64,000 nt of DNA from Methylobacterium sp. UNC378MF (GCF_900103195.1 NZ_FMWU01000005.1:186001-250000), one strand, 5' to 3'; counted from the stretch's first letter, positions 36,096 through 45,537 are shown. Made by a program: numbers and translations. The notes: generated by a model not told the origin, from the letters alone.

Positions 36096-37586
36096 GTGAT
36101 CGACAGCCTCATGTCACACGCCGCCGCCTCCACCGACCTGTCCGATTTCGATCTCGACGGCGACACGCTCCGTGAGGAGTGCGGCGTCTTCGGCATCTTC
36201 GGCCATCCCGATGCCTCCGCGATCGTCGCCCTGGGCCTGCATGCCCTGCAGCACCGGGGCCAGGAGGCGGCCGGCATCGTCTCCTTCGACGGCTCGGTCT
36301 TCCATTCCGAGCGCCGGCCCGGCCTCGTGGGCGATTCCTTCTCGGACGGCGACACGATCGCCCGCCTCAAGGGCCGCGCCGCCATCGGGCACGTGCGCTA
36401 TTCGACCACCGGCGGGACGATCCTGCGCAACGTCCAGCCGCTCTTCGCGGAACTCGCCAGCGGCGGACTCGCGGTCGCCCACAACGGCAACCTCACCAAC
36501 GCCCTGTCGATCCGACGCGACCTCGTGCGCGACGGCGCGATCACGCAGTCCACCTCCGACACCGAGGTGATCCTGCACCTCGCGGCCCGCTCGCGGAAGC
36601 CGCGGATCATCGAGCGCTTCATCGACGCCCTGCAGGCGATCCAGGGCGCCTACGCGATCGTGGCGCTCACCAACAAGAAGCTGATCGGCGCCCGCGACCC
36701 GCTGGGCATCCGCCCGCTGGTGCTCGGCGAACTCGACGGCCGCTACATGCTGGCCTCCGAGACCTGCGCGCTCGACATCATCGGCGCCCGGTTCGTGCGC
36801 GACATCGAGAACGGCGAGATCGTGGTGATCTCCGAGGAGGGGATCGAGTCGATCCGCTTCGCCGACGCCGTGCCGATGCGGCCCTGCATCTTCGAGTACA
36901 TCTACTTCGCCCGGCCCGACTCGGTGGTGAACGGCAAGAGCGTCTACGCGGTGCGCAAGGCGATCGGCCGGGAACTGGCCCGCGAGGCCTCCGTGGCGGC
37001 CGACATCGTCGTGCCGGTGCCGGATTCCGGGGTGCCGGCGGCGCTCGGCTTCTCGCAGGAGACCGGGATCCCGTTCGAGATGGGGATCATCCGCAACCAC
37101 TATGTCGGCCGAACCTTCATCCAGCCGACCCAGTCGGTGCGCGAACTCGGCGTGCGGATGAAGCACTCGGCCAACCGCGCGGCGATCGAGGGCAAGAGCA
37201 TCGTCCTCGTGGACGACAGCCTCGTGCGCGGCACGACCTCGGTGAAGATCGTCCGGATGATGCGCGAGGCCGGCGCCGCGGAGGTGCATTTCCGCATCGC
37301 CTCGCCGCCGATCACCTATCCGGATTTCTACGGGATCGACACGCCGGAGCGCGAGAAGCTCCTCGCCGCGACCCACGATCTCGAAGCGATGCGCAAGTAT
37401 ATCGGCGCCGACTCGCTCGCCTTCCTGTCGATCCCCGGCCTCTACCGGGCGATGGGTGAGGAGGCGCGGGACGCAGCCTGCCCGCAATATACCGACCATT
37501 GCTTCACGGGCGACTACCCGACCGGCCTGACCGACCTGTCCATTGCCGGCCCGAAGCGCTTCGCCATGCTGGCCGAAGCGGACTGA
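36096..37586 (+). CDS. purF: Amidophosphoribosyltransferase
   Basis: 496 aa from GTG at 36096 (ATG at 36111 is the alternative). First committed step of purine synthesis: PRPP plus glutamine to phosphoribosylamine. The nucleophile C29 in EECGVFG becomes N-terminal after propeptide removal, so a 28-residue propeptide is predicted. Glutaminase motifs GHVRYSTTG and AVAHNGNLTN; PRPP loop VLVDDSLVRGTT. A small perfect hairpin (37613-37629, stem AAGCAGC) follows the stop. Confidence 0.97.
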   Translation: MIDSLMSHAAASTDLSDFDLDGDTLREECGVFGIFGHPDASAIVALGLHALQHRGQEAAGIVSFDGSVFHSERRPGLVGDSFSDGDTIARLKGRAAIGHVRYSTTGGTILRNVQPLFAELASGGLAVAHNGNLTNALSIRRDLVRDGAITQSTSDTEVILHLAARSRKPRIIERFIDALQAIQGAYAIVALTNKKLIGARDPLGIRPLVLGELDGRYMLASETCALDIIGARFVRDIENGEIVVISEEGIESIRFADAVPMRPCIFEYIYFARPDSVVNGKSVYAVRKAIGRELAREASVAADIVVPVPDSGVPAALGFSQETGIPFEMGIIRNHYVGRTFIQPTQSVRELGVRMKHSANRAAIEGKSIVLVDDSLVRGTTSVKIVRMMREAGAAEVHFRIASPPITYPDFYGIDTPEREKLLAATHDLEAMRKYIGADSLAFLSIPGLYRAMGEEARDAACPQYTDHCFTGDYPTGLTDLSIAGPKRFAMLAEAD

Positions 37587-37648
37587 GCCGCGCCGGACGG
37601 GCGCGCCCGGCAAAGCAGCGATGCTGCTTCCCGTTGATCCCATCGGCT

Positions 37649-37737
37649 GTCTTTGCGAGCGCAGCGAAGCAATCCAGATGCGCCACGTTTTCGAGCCTCG
37701 CGCATCCCTGGATTGCTTCGCTGCGCTCGCAAAGACG
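37649..37737. repeat. Palindromic repeat family A, intact copy
   Basis: Left arm 37649-37677 (GTCTTTGCGAGCGCAGCGAA...), right arm 37706-37737 (CCCTGGATTGCTTCGCTGCG...AAGACG), with 28 nt between. It lies between purF and an SDR gene, both on the plus strand. Confidence 0.8.
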
Positions 37738-37842
37738 GTGCGGCCGAGGTCATCAACCGCGAACGGAAGAAAGGGCCCGGTCCCTGGTTATCTGAAGCCA
37801 GCCTCCTCGACCCTTCGGGCGAGAATGCGCTAGGTCCTCGCC

Positions 37843-38592
37843 ATGGCTGAGTCTCAGAGAATCCTGGAAGGCCGCGTCGCGGTCGTCACCGGCGCGTCCC
37901 GCGGCATCGGGCGCGCCGCTGCCCTGGCGCTGGCCGGGGCGGGTGCGCACGTCATCGCGGTGGCCCGGACCGTGGGCGCCCTGGAGGAGCTCGACGACGC
38001 CGTCCGGGCGGCCGGCTCCAGCGCCACCCTCGTGCCGTTCGACCTCGCCGATTACGACGCGATCGACCGTCTCGGCGCGGCGATCAACGAGCGCTGGAAG
38101 CGCCTCGACATCCTGGTCGCCAATGCCGGCATCCTCGGCGCCCTCATGCCCATCGGCCACATCACTCCGAAGATCTGGGGGCAGGTGATGGACGTGAACG
38201 TCACCGCCAACTGGCGCCTGATCCGTTCCCTCGACCCGCTGCTGCGCATGTCGGATGCCGGCCGGGCAATCTTCGTCTCGTCGGGGGCCGCCTCGAAATG
38301 CCGGCCCTACTGGGGACCCTACTCGGTCTCGAAGGCGGCGCTGGAGGCCCTGGTGCGGACCTACGCGGCCGAGAACGAGACCACGGCGATCCGGGCCATG
38401 CTGCTCAATCCCGGCCCCCTGCGAACCGGCATGCGCCGCTCGGCCATGCCCGGCGAGGACCCCGAGACCCTCCGGACGCCCGAGGAACTCGCGCCCCATT
38501 TCGTGCGGCTCGCGTCCCCGGACTGGGCCGAGACCGGGAAGCTCTACGATTTCCCCACCGACCGGGTGCTGAGTTTCCGCGCACCCGAGTGA
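37843..38592 (+). CDS. Short-chain dehydrogenase/reductase
   Basis: 249 aa. TGASRGIG (16-23), NAG in VANAGIL, catalytic Ser and YSVSK near 160. Close to 3-oxoacyl-ACP reductase-like SDRs but with the unusual SSGAASKCRPYWGPYSVSK stretch and the ending YDFPTDRVLSFRAPE, found in a distinct alphaproteobacterial subgroup. NAD(P)-dependent; substrate unknown. 89 nt upstream of dmrA on the same strand. Confidence 0.9.
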   Translation: MAESQRILEGRVAVVTGASRGIGRAAALALAGAGAHVIAVARTVGALEELDDAVRAAGSSATLVPFDLADYDAIDRLGAAINERWKRLDILVANAGILGALMPIGHITPKIWGQVMDVNVTANWRLIRSLDPLLRMSDAGRAIFVSSGAASKCRPYWGPYSVSKAALEALVRTYAAENETTAIRAMLLNPGPLRTGMRRSAMPGEDPETLRTPEELAPHFVRLASPDWAETGKLYDFPTDRVLSFRAPE

Positions 38593-38681
38593 GCCCGTAC
38601 ACTGTTATTCGAACGCACATCCCCCCTCAGGATGAGGGGTTGTATGGGACGGGCCTGATCTTCCTCTCTGAGTTCTTCACG

Positions 38682-39092
38682 ATGATCGACGTCCGCTGCA
38701 TCTGTGCGATCGGCCTGCGGGGCCAGCTCGGCCTCAATGGCCACCTGCCCTGGGAGGGCAACACCGACCCGCTCTTCGTCGAGGACGTGACGCGCTTCTT
38801 CGCGCTCACCATGGGCCATGTGCTGATCGCCGGGCCGAAGACGGTGGCCTCGGTGCCTGAATTCGCCTTCAAGGACCGCACCATCGACGTGATCCGCAGC
38901 CACGAGGACCCGGAGGCGGTGCTCAAGCGCTATCCCGGGCGGCGGATCTTCGTCGGCGGCGGCATCGCGGTGTGGAACGTCTACGCCAAGTACATCCAGA
39001 ACTGGGACATCACGCGTCTGCCCTATGACGGCGAGGCCGACCGCTGGTTCGATCCCGCATGGCTCGTTGGCGGGCCGCTGCGCGCGGCCTGA
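38682..39092 (+). CDS. dmrA: Dihydrofolate reductase-like protein, probable dihydromethanopterin reductase
   Basis: 136 aa, clearly shorter than true DHFR (about 160-170). DHFR-fold motifs: GLNGHLPWEG near 17-26, GPKTVASVP (DHFR has GRKTWESIP), and VGGGIAVWNVY. Methylobacterium extorquens makes dihydromethanopterin reductase DmrA, a roughly 15-kDa DHFR relative that supplies tetrahydromethanopterin for formaldehyde oxidation. Size, motifs and the likely host agree. A diverged DHFR acting on folate is the alternative. 61 nt upstream of a YbdK-type ligase gene. Confidence 0.7.
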   Translation: MIDVRCICAIGLRGQLGLNGHLPWEGNTDPLFVEDVTRFFALTMGHVLIAGPKTVASVPEFAFKDRTIDVIRSHEDPEAVLKRYPGRRIFVGGGIAVWNVYAKYIQNWDITRLPYDGEADRWFDPAWLVGGPLRAA

Positions 39093-39153
39093 GCGGCACC
39101 TTCGTCCCCGCCGGCGCGTTGGCGCGCACGCGTCGCGTTTTGCGGAGACCACG

Positions 39154-40272
39154 ATGAGCGCCCCCAGCTACCGCTTCGGCATCGAGGAGGAGTACTTCCT
39201 GGCCGATGCCGAGACCCGTGGGACGCCGCGCGGCGACCTCGCCGCCTTCCACGCTCGGGTGAAGGCGGAACTGCCCGAGACGGGCCGCGAGCTGGTGGCC
39301 GCGCAGGTCGAGGTCTGCACGCCGCCGCTTACCGACGCGGCGGCCGCCCGGGACAATCTCGGCGGCCAGCGGGCGCGGCTCGCCGGGATCGCCGCCGAGA
39401 ACGGTCTGAGGCTGCTGGCCTGCGGCACGCACCCCCTGGCCCGCTGGTCGCGCCAGACCGCCACCGACGGCGAACGCTACAAGGGCATCCTGTCGGATGT
39501 CGGCATCGCGGCGCGCCGGGCCCTGATCTGCGGCATGCACGTCCATGTCGAGGTGCCGGATCCGGAGGCCCGCATCGACCTGATGAACCGGCTGCTGCCG
39601 TTCCAGCCGCTGCTGCTCGCGCTCTCGGCCTCCTCGCCGTTCTGGCAGGGCGAGGCGACGGGCCTGCGGGCCTACCGGCTCAGCGTCTTCGGGGAATTGC
39701 CGCGCACCGGCCTGCCGGAACTCTTCGCCGACGCCGCCGCCCATGCGCGGTTCGTCGCCATCATGACCGGCGCGGGGGCCATCGCGGATGCGAGCTTCCT
39801 GTGGTGGTCGCTGCGCCCCTCCATCAAGTTCCCGACCCTGGAACTGCGCATCGCCGATGCCTGCACGCGGCTCGACGATACGCTCTGCATCGCCGCCCTG
39901 TTCCGCTGCCTCGTGCGCCTGTGCGTGCGCCGGCCTGACCTTCACGCCGGTCTCGACGGCGTCTCGCGGGCGCTGGCCTCGGAGAACCTGTGGCGGGCCC
40001 AGCACAGCGGCGTGCAGGCGACGCTGATCGACGAGGCGCGGGGCGAGGCCGTGCCGTTCACCGAGGCGTTGGAGGCGGTGCTCGCCCTCGTGGCCGAGGA
40101 TGCCGACGCCCTCGGCTGCGCGTCGGACGTGGCCCGGGCCCGGGCGATCGCGGCGGACGGGACCAGCGCCGACGGGCAGATCGCGGCCTACGAGGCCGCG
40201 CTCGCCGCGGCCCAGGACGAGCGCGCCGCGCTGGCGGCCGCGGTGGACTGGATCGCCGACGCGGCGCGCTGA
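39154..40272 (+). CDS. Carboxylate-amine ligase, YbdK/GCS2 family
   Basis: 372 aa. FGIEEEYFLAD at the N-terminus binds metal and ATP, ICGMHVHVEVPD and the terminal ELRIADAC region complete the GCS2 fold. Members couple a carboxylate, usually glutamate, to an amine with ATP; most are of unknown substrate. The final 100 residues are Ala-rich helices. It directly follows dmrA (61 nt), so a role in modifying a pterin or glutamyl-containing cofactor is conceivable but unproven. Confidence 0.87.
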   Translation: MSAPSYRFGIEEEYFLADAETRGTPRGDLAAFHARVKAELPETGRELVAAQVEVCTPPLTDAAAARDNLGGQRARLAGIAAENGLRLLACGTHPLARWSRQTATDGERYKGILSDVGIAARRALICGMHVHVEVPDPEARIDLMNRLLPFQPLLLALSASSPFWQGEATGLRAYRLSVFGELPRTGLPELFADAAAHARFVAIMTGAGAIADASFLWWSLRPSIKFPTLELRIADACTRLDDTLCIAALFRCLVRLCVRRPDLHAGLDGVSRALASENLWRAQHSGVQATLIDEARGEAVPFTEALEAVLALVAEDADALGCASDVARARAIAADGTSADGQIAAYEAALAAAQDERAALAAAVDWIADAAR

Positions 40273-40290
40273 GAGGTGCCGCATCCGCGC

Positions 40291-40381
40291 CGTCATCACG
40301 AGCGCAGCGAAGTGATCCAGGGTTGCGCGACATCCGTGAACGTAGCGCCGACTGGGTTGCTTCGCTCCGCTCGCAAGGACG
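40291..40381. repeat. Palindromic repeat family A, intact copy
   Basis: Left arm 40291-40322 (CGTCATCACGAGCGCAGCGA...CCAGGG), right arm 40352-40381 (CTGGGTTGCTTCGCTCCGCT...AAGGACG), with 29 nt between. Sits between the convergent stops of the YbdK-type gene and der. Confidence 0.8.
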
Positions 40382-40394
40382 ACCGGAGCGTGGA

Positions 40395-41741
40395 TCAGCC
40401 CTTGTCGAACGGGTTCTGCGAGGTCCGCAGGGACAGGCGGATCGGCGTGCCCGGCAGGTCGAACGCCTCGCGCAGGCCGTTCACGAGGTAGCGCGTGTAG
40501 GATTTCGGCAGGGCGTTGAGCTGGTTGCCGAACAGCGCGAAGTGCGGCGGCCGGCTCTTCACCTGGGTGGCGTAGCGGATCTTGATCCGCCGGCCCGAGA
40601 CCGCCGGGGGCGGGTTGCGGGAGGTCGCCTCGTTCAGCCAGTCGTTGATGCGCGAGGTCGAGATGCGCCGGTCCCAGACCTCCGACGCCTGGACCACCGC
40701 CTGCATCAGCTTGTCGACGCCGTCGCCGGCCAGACCCGACAATGGCACGACCGCGACGCCGCGCACCTGCGGCAGCAGCCGGGTGCAATCCTCGCGCAGC
40801 TGCTTGAGCAGGCCCGGCTGGTCGGCAACCAGATCCCACTTGTTCAGGCCGATCACCAGAGCGCGGCCCTCGCTCTCGACGAGATCGACGATGGTGAGGT
40901 CCTGCTTCTCGAACGGGATCGTGGCGTCGAGGAGCACCACCACCACCTCGGCGAAGCGCACGGCACGCAAGCCATCCGAGACCGCGAGTTTTTCCAATTT
41001 GTCGTCGATCCGGGCGCGGCGGCGCATTCCGGCCGTGTCGTGCAGCTTGATGCGGCGCCCGCGCCACTCCCAATCCAGCGAGATCGAATCGCGGGTGATG
41101 CCGGCCTCGGGGCCGACGAGCAGCCTCTCCTCGCCGAGCATCCGGTTGATCAGCGTCGACTTGCCGGCATTCGGGCGGCCGACGATCGCGACCTTCAGGG
41201 CGCGGCCGCCGGGGGCGTCCGCGTCCTCCTCCTCGTCGTCGCGCTGGGGCAGGGCGCCCTTGAGCGCCTCGTGCAGCTCGCCCAGGCCCTCGCCGTGCTC
41301 GGCGGAGAACGGGATCGGGTCGCCGAGCCCGAGGGTGAAGGCCTCGTAGGCCCCGGCGAGCCCGCTGCCGCCCTCGGCCTTGTTGGCGATCAGGATCACC
41401 GGGCAGCCGGCGCGGCGCACCAGCTCGGCGAAGGGCTGGTCGGCGGGCAGCACCCCGGCGCGGGCGTCGATCACGAACAGCACCACATCGGCCGCGAGGA
41501 TGGCCGCCTCCGTCTGCATGCGCATCCGGCCGGTGAGGGTGGCGGCGTCGGCCTCTTCCAGCCCGGCGGTGTCGATCACCCGGAACTGGAGGCCGCCGAA
41601 GGTCACGTCACCCTCGCGCCGGTCGCGGGTCACGCCCGGGCGGTCGTCGACCAGCGCGAGCTTCTTGCCCACGAGGCGGTTGAACAGGGTCGACTTGCCG
41701 ACGTTCGGCCTCCCGACGATCGCGACGGTCGGCATATCCAT
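40395..41741 (-). CDS. der: GTPase Der (EngA), ribosome biogenesis
   Basis: 448 aa. Two consecutive GTPase domains with Walker [10 protein letters not shown] (10-18) and a second GRPNAGKST near 190, NKxD motifs in [11 protein letters not shown] (variant) and IGLNKWDLV, and a C-terminal KH-like domain ([21 protein letters not shown]). Required for 50S subunit maturation. The first domain's NKxD is NKAE, typical of Der. The TPR gene upstream on the same strand is 29 nt away. Confidence 0.97.
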   Translation of the reverse strand: MDMPTVAIVGRPNVGKSTLFNRLVGKKLALVDDRPGVTRDRREGDVTFGGLQFRVIDTAGLEEADAATLTGRMRMQTEAAILAADVVLFVIDARAGVLPADQPFAELVRRAGCPVILIANKAEGGSGLAGAYEAFTLGLGDPIPFSAEHGEGLGELHEALKGALPQRDDEEEDADAPGGRALKVAIVGRPNAGKSTLINRMLGEERLLVGPEAGITRDSISLDWEWRGRRIKLHDTAGMRRRARIDDKLEKLAVSDGLRAVRFAEVVVVLLDATIPFEKQDLTIVDLVESEGRALVIGLNKWDLVADQPGLLKQLREDCTRLLPQVRGVAVVPLSGLAGDGVDKLMQAVVQASEVWDRRISTSRINDWLNEATSRNPPPAVSGRRIKIRYATQVKSRPPHFALFGNQLNALPKSYTRYLVNGLREAFDLPGTPIRLSLRTSQNPFDKG

Positions 41742-41770
41742 GGTGGTTCTCGAAACAGTCCGAACAGAAA

Positions 41771-42481
41771 TCAGCGTGTGATCGGCGGGGGCGGAGCGGC
41801 GGGCTCGGGCTTGGCCTCGGTCACCGTCACGGGACCGCCCGCGACGATTGCCGCGTAGACCTCGATCCGGTCCCGCAGGTTCCGCGGGGTGTCGGGATCG
41901 GTCACGATCTGGTCGAACCAGCGCCCGGCCTCTTCGTAATCGCCCTTCTTCAGCGCGGCGAGGCCCAGCATCTCGCGGGCGGTGTGACGGAACGGCGTCC
42001 CGGCGGCCAGGCCCTGGAGGTTGGCCAGCGCCGGATCCGGGTTCGGCCCGTCGAGGCGCAGCAGCGCGGCGCGCAGGCGCGCGAGGTCGCGCAGGCCGTC
42101 ACCGAGTCCGGTATCGTTGGCGAGCGTGTCGAACTCCGCGGCGCCCGCCACGGCGTCGCGCTTGCCGGTCTCGGCCGCCGCCCGGAACCGGGCGAGCAGC
42201 CGATAGCCGGCCGGGCCCTGCGCCTCCAGGGCGTCGAAGGCCTTGTCGGCCTCCGCGGCCTTGCCGTCCTTGGCGAGGCGGTTGGCGTCGTCGAACTGCA
42301 CCGAGGCCAGTTCGGCCGCGGCGCGCTGCTGGGCCTGCCAGTAGCGCCAGCCCGCGACGCCCGCCACCACGAGCACGGCGAGCGCGATGATCACGCCGCT
42401 ATAGCGCTTCCAGATCTGGAGGATCCGGTCGCGGCGGTAATCCTCGTCGACCTCGCGAAGGAACTCGTTGTTCTCGGCCAT
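41771..42481 (-). CDS. YfgM-like tetratricopeptide membrane protein
   Basis: 236 aa. N-terminal [24 protein letters not shown] followed by one membrane segment (29-47, [18 protein letters not shown]), then periplasmic TPR-type helices ([37 protein letters not shown]), and a Pro-rich end. Matches YfgM, an ancillary factor of the SecYEG/periplasmic chaperone network. In many proteobacteria yfgM, bamB and der are contiguous; here bamB is missing between them. Confidence 0.85.
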   Translation of the reverse strand: MAENNEFLREVDEDYRRDRILQIWKRYSGVIIALAVLVVAGVAGWRYWQAQQRAAAELASVQFDDANRLAKDGKAAEADKAFDALEAQGPAGYRLLARFRAAAETGKRDAVAGAAEFDTLANDTGLGDGLRDLARLRAALLRLDGPNPDPALANLQGLAAGTPFRHTAREMLGLAALKKGDYEEAGRWFDQIVTDPDTPRNLRDRIEVYAAIVAGGPVTVTEAKPEPAAPPPPITR

Positions 42482-42588
42482 TCTATCCCGGCCCGCATGC
42501 TGTCAGCGGGCCACCTCGTAGCGCCATCGGGCCCCGCGCCTAACACACAGGCGCGGGGTTGGCGACAGGCAGTGGCTCAGGCGGCGTC

Positions 42589-43197
42589 TCAGGCGGCGCC
42601 CGGCCAGACCGGCACGCCGATCACCGGATAGTGCAGGTAGCGGGCGAAGACGAACCACGCGGCCGTCCCGATCACCAGCGCCAGGATGTCGTTGCGCCAG
42701 CCCTGCGGGGCCGCCACGGGGCCGCCGTGCTGGGCAGCGACGGCGCCGGGGGCAAGATCGCGGCGCTTGGCGCTGATCCGCGCCGCCACCGCCCAGGCGA
42801 GGAAGCCCCCGAACAGCAGGATCGAGCCGAGATCGCCGTTGGCCAGGAGATGCGCCGTCGCCCAGATCTTCACGGCGAGCAGCATCGGATGCTTGGTCTT
42901 GGCGCGGATGCGGCCCGGGAGGTAGGCGGCCGCGAGGCACACGAAGGCGGCCCAGACCAGCGTCAGCGCGAGGTGGCGGGTCCAGACCGGCGGATCCCAG
43001 ACCGGGATGTAGCCGCTGAGTCGGTAATCGTGGAAGCCGATTCCGATCAGCACCAGCCCGAGAAGCGACAGGGCGGTGTAACCCAGCTTGAAGCGGCCCT
43101 CGCCGATCCGGCCGACGATCGCGGCGCGCCTCGTGCGGGCCATCGAGAAGGCGTGCGTGCCGAGGAACAGCACCAGCCCGAGGATCAGGAGAACCAT
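42589..43197 (-). CDS. NnrU family membrane protein
   Basis: 202 aa. About six hydrophobic segments: LILGLVLFLGTHAFSM, LGYTALSLLGLVLIGIGF, HLALTLVWAAFVCLAAAYL, HPMLLAVKIWATAHLLANGD, ILLFGGFLAWAVAARI, ILALVIGTAAWFVFARYLHY. KHPMLLAVKIWATAHLLANGDLGS is the family signature. NnrU is linked to nitric oxide/nitrite reduction in some denitrifiers but is also in non-denitrifiers; no denitrification genes are in the window. Confidence 0.9.
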   Translation of the reverse strand: MVLLILGLVLFLGTHAFSMARTRRAAIVGRIGEGRFKLGYTALSLLGLVLIGIGFHDYRLSGYIPVWDPPVWTRHLALTLVWAAFVCLAAAYLPGRIRAKTKHPMLLAVKIWATAHLLANGDLGSILLFGGFLAWAVAARISAKRRDLAPGAVAAQHGGPVAAPQGWRNDILALVIGTAAWFVFARYLHYPVIGVPVWPGAA

Positions 43198-43314
43198 GGA
43201 AGACTTTCAGTCGGGCCGCGCGCGACCAGTCCGCGGCAAGCACTCTGTAATGGTTCTCAAGCGAATCTCCGCCTGTTTGTCCAGGCGCGGCCGGGACGCA
43301 GCTGGATAGCGACG

Positions 43315-44502
43315 ATGGGCTTGGCGTCCCGCCTCGGATCCGTGATCGGTCTGTCGGCCCTGATCCTCATGCCGCCTCCGGCGGCGGCCGTCTCCGAGCC
43401 GCCCCTCTCCGCTCTGACCCTCGTCGGTCCGCCCACTCTCGTCTTCAAGGCGGGCCGCGACGCCTGCGACGGGGCCGATGTCCCGGACGCGCCGGCGCGC
43501 GCCTTCCGGGACGTTTCCGGTGCGGTCGCGCTCTACGGCATGCATTACCGCAACCGGGCGCTGCGCGGTCCGGATCTCGGCCATCTCAAGCTCGACTGCA
43601 CGGTGGTGCTCGATTCGGGTGAGAAGCCCGACCCGGCGTCCTATGACGACCGCTCCTGGATCACCGCCACCTGGACCGAGGACGGTGCCCGCGTGGCCGC
43701 GCTCCTCCACCACGAGTACCAGGCCAACGAGCATCCCGGTCGCTGCAAGGCGGGGACGTACATGGCCTGCTGGTACAACACGATTACGGCGGCGGCCTCG
43801 ACGGATGGCGGGCGCAGCTTCACGCGGCAGAACCCACCCGTCGTGGTGGCCGGCGCCCCGTTCCGGCAGGAGGTCGATCAGGGCCATCACCGGGGCTTCT
43901 TCAACCCGTCGAACATCGTGGCAGTCGGGCGCTGGCGGTATTTCCTCGCCTCGACCACGGGCTGGACCCGGCCCGGCAGCGATCAGGAGGCGGGGCTCTG
44001 CCTGTTCCGCAGCGACGATCCCGCCGACCCGACCCGCTGGCGGGCCTGGACGGGCACCGGCTTCACGGCCGCTTTCCCGGATCCCTATCGCGCCGCCCGC
44101 CCCAATCCTGCGACCTGCCGACCTGTCGGACCGTTCCCAGGGCCGATCGGGGCCGTGGTCCGGCACCGCGGCTCGGGTGTCTGGATCGCCGTGTTCATGG
44201 CCAAGGCGGGCGAAGGCTTCGCCCAATCCGGATTCTACTGGACGACGTCCCGCGACCTGATCACCTGGGACAGCCCGCGGCTGCTCCTTGCGAGTGCAAC
44301 CCTCTACGACGACCCGTGCACGGCGACGGCGCCGCTCATCGCCTATCCGTCGCTGCTCGATCCGGATGCGCAGGGTCGCAACTTCGACGATGTCGGGGAT
44401 CGCGCCTTGCTGACCTACGCGAGTCTGCGCACGGAGGGCTGCACGATCACGTCCGACCGGGACCTGCTGCGCCGACCGGTGGCGATCCGCGTCTGGCCCT
44501 GA
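43315..44502 (+). CDS. Exported protein with Asp-box, sialidase-like fold
   Basis: 395 aa from the ATG at 43315. Signal peptide, residues 1-25 (LGSVIGLSALILMPPPAAA). The mature part has one clear Asp-box (ASTDGGRSFTRQ), plus repeated aromatic strands (WYNTITAAASTDGG, WRYFLASTTGW, GFYWTTSRDLITWDSPRLLL) suggesting a five- or six-bladed beta-propeller like sialidases or GH43-type enzymes. Eight or more Cys could form disulfides. Catalytic residues are not obvious, so substrate binding without hydrolysis is possible. Divergent from the NnrU gene. Confidence 0.7.
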   Translation: MGLASRLGSVIGLSALILMPPPAAAVSEPPLSALTLVGPPTLVFKAGRDACDGADVPDAPARAFRDVSGAVALYGMHYRNRALRGPDLGHLKLDCTVVLDSGEKPDPASYDDRSWITATWTEDGARVAALLHHEYQANEHPGRCKAGTYMACWYNTITAAASTDGGRSFTRQNPPVVVAGAPFRQEVDQGHHRGFFNPSNIVAVGRWRYFLASTTGWTRPGSDQEAGLCLFRSDDPADPTRWRAWTGTGFTAAFPDPYRAARPNPATCRPVGPFPGPIGAVVRHRGSGVWIAVFMAKAGEGFAQSGFYWTTSRDLITWDSPRLLLASATLYDDPCTATAPLIAYPSLLDPDAQGRNFDDVGDRALLTYASLRTEGCTITSDRDLLRRPVAIRVWP

Positions 44503-44555
44503 TCTCGCTTGACCGCGGCGCGCCCACCGCGTCAGCCCAGGGCCAGGAGGTTCGC

Positions 44556-45185
44556 ATGGATGCGCAAGCCGACACGCCGCTGTCTCGTGACGCCGCTGCG
44601 CTGCGCGGGCGGTTCGGTCCCATCGGTCCGCTCGCGGCCCGCAAGGTGCTCGACCACATCGACGATTACGGCCGCCGCTTCATCGCGCTCTCGCCGTTTC
44701 TCGTGGTGGCGAGCGCGGACGCGGCCGGCAACGTCGATGCCAGCCCACGGGGCGATGCGCCGGGCTTCGTCGCGGTCGTCGATTCCCGGACCCTGCTGAT
44801 CCCGGACCGACGCGGCAACAACCGCATCGACACGTTTCTCAACCTGCTCGAGAAGCCCGGACTCGGGCTGATCTTCCTGGTGCCGGGGATCGACGAGACC
44901 TTCCGGGTGAACGGCACGGCGGCGATGACGCAGGACGCCGCGCTGCTCGAACCCCTGCGTGCCCAGGGCAAGGTGCCGGTCGCGGGCCTCGTGGTGCGGG
45001 TGCGGGAGGCGTTCTTCCATTGCGGCAAGGCGATGATCCGCTCCCGCCTCTGGGATCCGGCAGGCCAGGTCGCGCGGGACACCTTCCCGAGCCTCGGCCG
45101 CATCCTGTCCGACCAGACCGCGGCCGCCGACGTGGCGGAGGCCGAGGCCACGATCGCCGATGCCTACCGGACGCGGCTTTACTGA
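44556..45185 (+). CDS. PPOX-class flavoprotein, MSMEG_1061-type
   Basis: 209 aa behind a strong CCAGGAGG site. Split-barrel FMN protein related to pyridoxamine-phosphate oxidase: SPFLVVASADAAGNVDASPRGDAPGFV, LLIPDRRGNNRIDTFLNLLEKPGLGLIFL, and IDETFRVNGTAAM are the family blocks. FHCGKAMIRSRLWDP is conserved in this subgroup, which in mycobacteria uses FMN or F420. Exact reaction unknown. The last bases overlap the convergent small membrane protein gene. Confidence 0.88.
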   Translation: MDAQADTPLSRDAAALRGRFGPIGPLAARKVLDHIDDYGRRFIALSPFLVVASADAAGNVDASPRGDAPGFVAVVDSRTLLIPDRRGNNRIDTFLNLLEKPGLGLIFLVPGIDETFRVNGTAAMTQDAALLEPLRAQGKVPVAGLVVRVREAFFHCGKAMIRSRLWDPAGQVARDTFPSLGRILSDQTAAADVAEAEATIADAYRTRLY

Positions 45186-45400
45186 GCGGGCCGGCCGAGC
45201 GCCACCGTGTAGGACGGGGCGAGCGCGACGGAGCGCCCGGGGACACCGATCCGCTGGCAGAGCACGGTGCCGAGAGTCACGCTCAACATCAGCGCGGTGG
45301 CCGAGAGCAGGAATGTGGTCGCCCGAGCATAGGCGCGGCCGACATGGATCAGCAGGCAGCCGAACGCGAAGATCGCGACGGCCTGGAGCAGGTGCTGCAC
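45179..45400 (-). CDS. Small two-helix membrane protein
   Basis: 73 aa from a GTG at 45400, preceded by AGAGAGGA at 8 nt. Two hydrophobic stretches, LLQAVAIFAFGCLLIHVG and ATTFLLSATALMLSVTLGTVL, separated by a short basic loop; the tail is polar. No family recognised. A longer open frame to 45646 is probably not used because the upstream part is low-complexity and lacks a ribosome binding site. Overlaps 7 nt of the preceding gene's end. Confidence 0.55.
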   Translation of the reverse strand: MQHLLQAVAIFAFGCLLIHVGRAYARATTFLLSATALMLSVTLGTVLCQRIGVPGRSVALAPSYTVALGRPAQ

Positions 45401-45537
45401 GGGCGACGTCCTCTCTGGCGGCGGACCCGCTGTCCGGGCCGGCCGGGATCGAGGGCCATCGTCTCCAAGCGGCGTGAAAACGCAGTTAACGTCGGGTATA
45501 GCTGTCCCGGACATGGACCGGTCGGAGTGAAGCCCGC

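Noticed and set aside
38682-39092. Calling this gene folA (ordinary dihydrofolate reductase)
   Set aside because: It is about 30 residues shorter than DHFR and its motifs fit the DmrA relative known from Methylobacterium better; folA stays a fallback.
23087-40381. The palindromic repeats considered as a CRISPR array or as an insertion sequence
   Set aside because: Spacing is irregular and kilobase-scale, arms are inverted and not direct repeats, and no cas gene or transposase is present.
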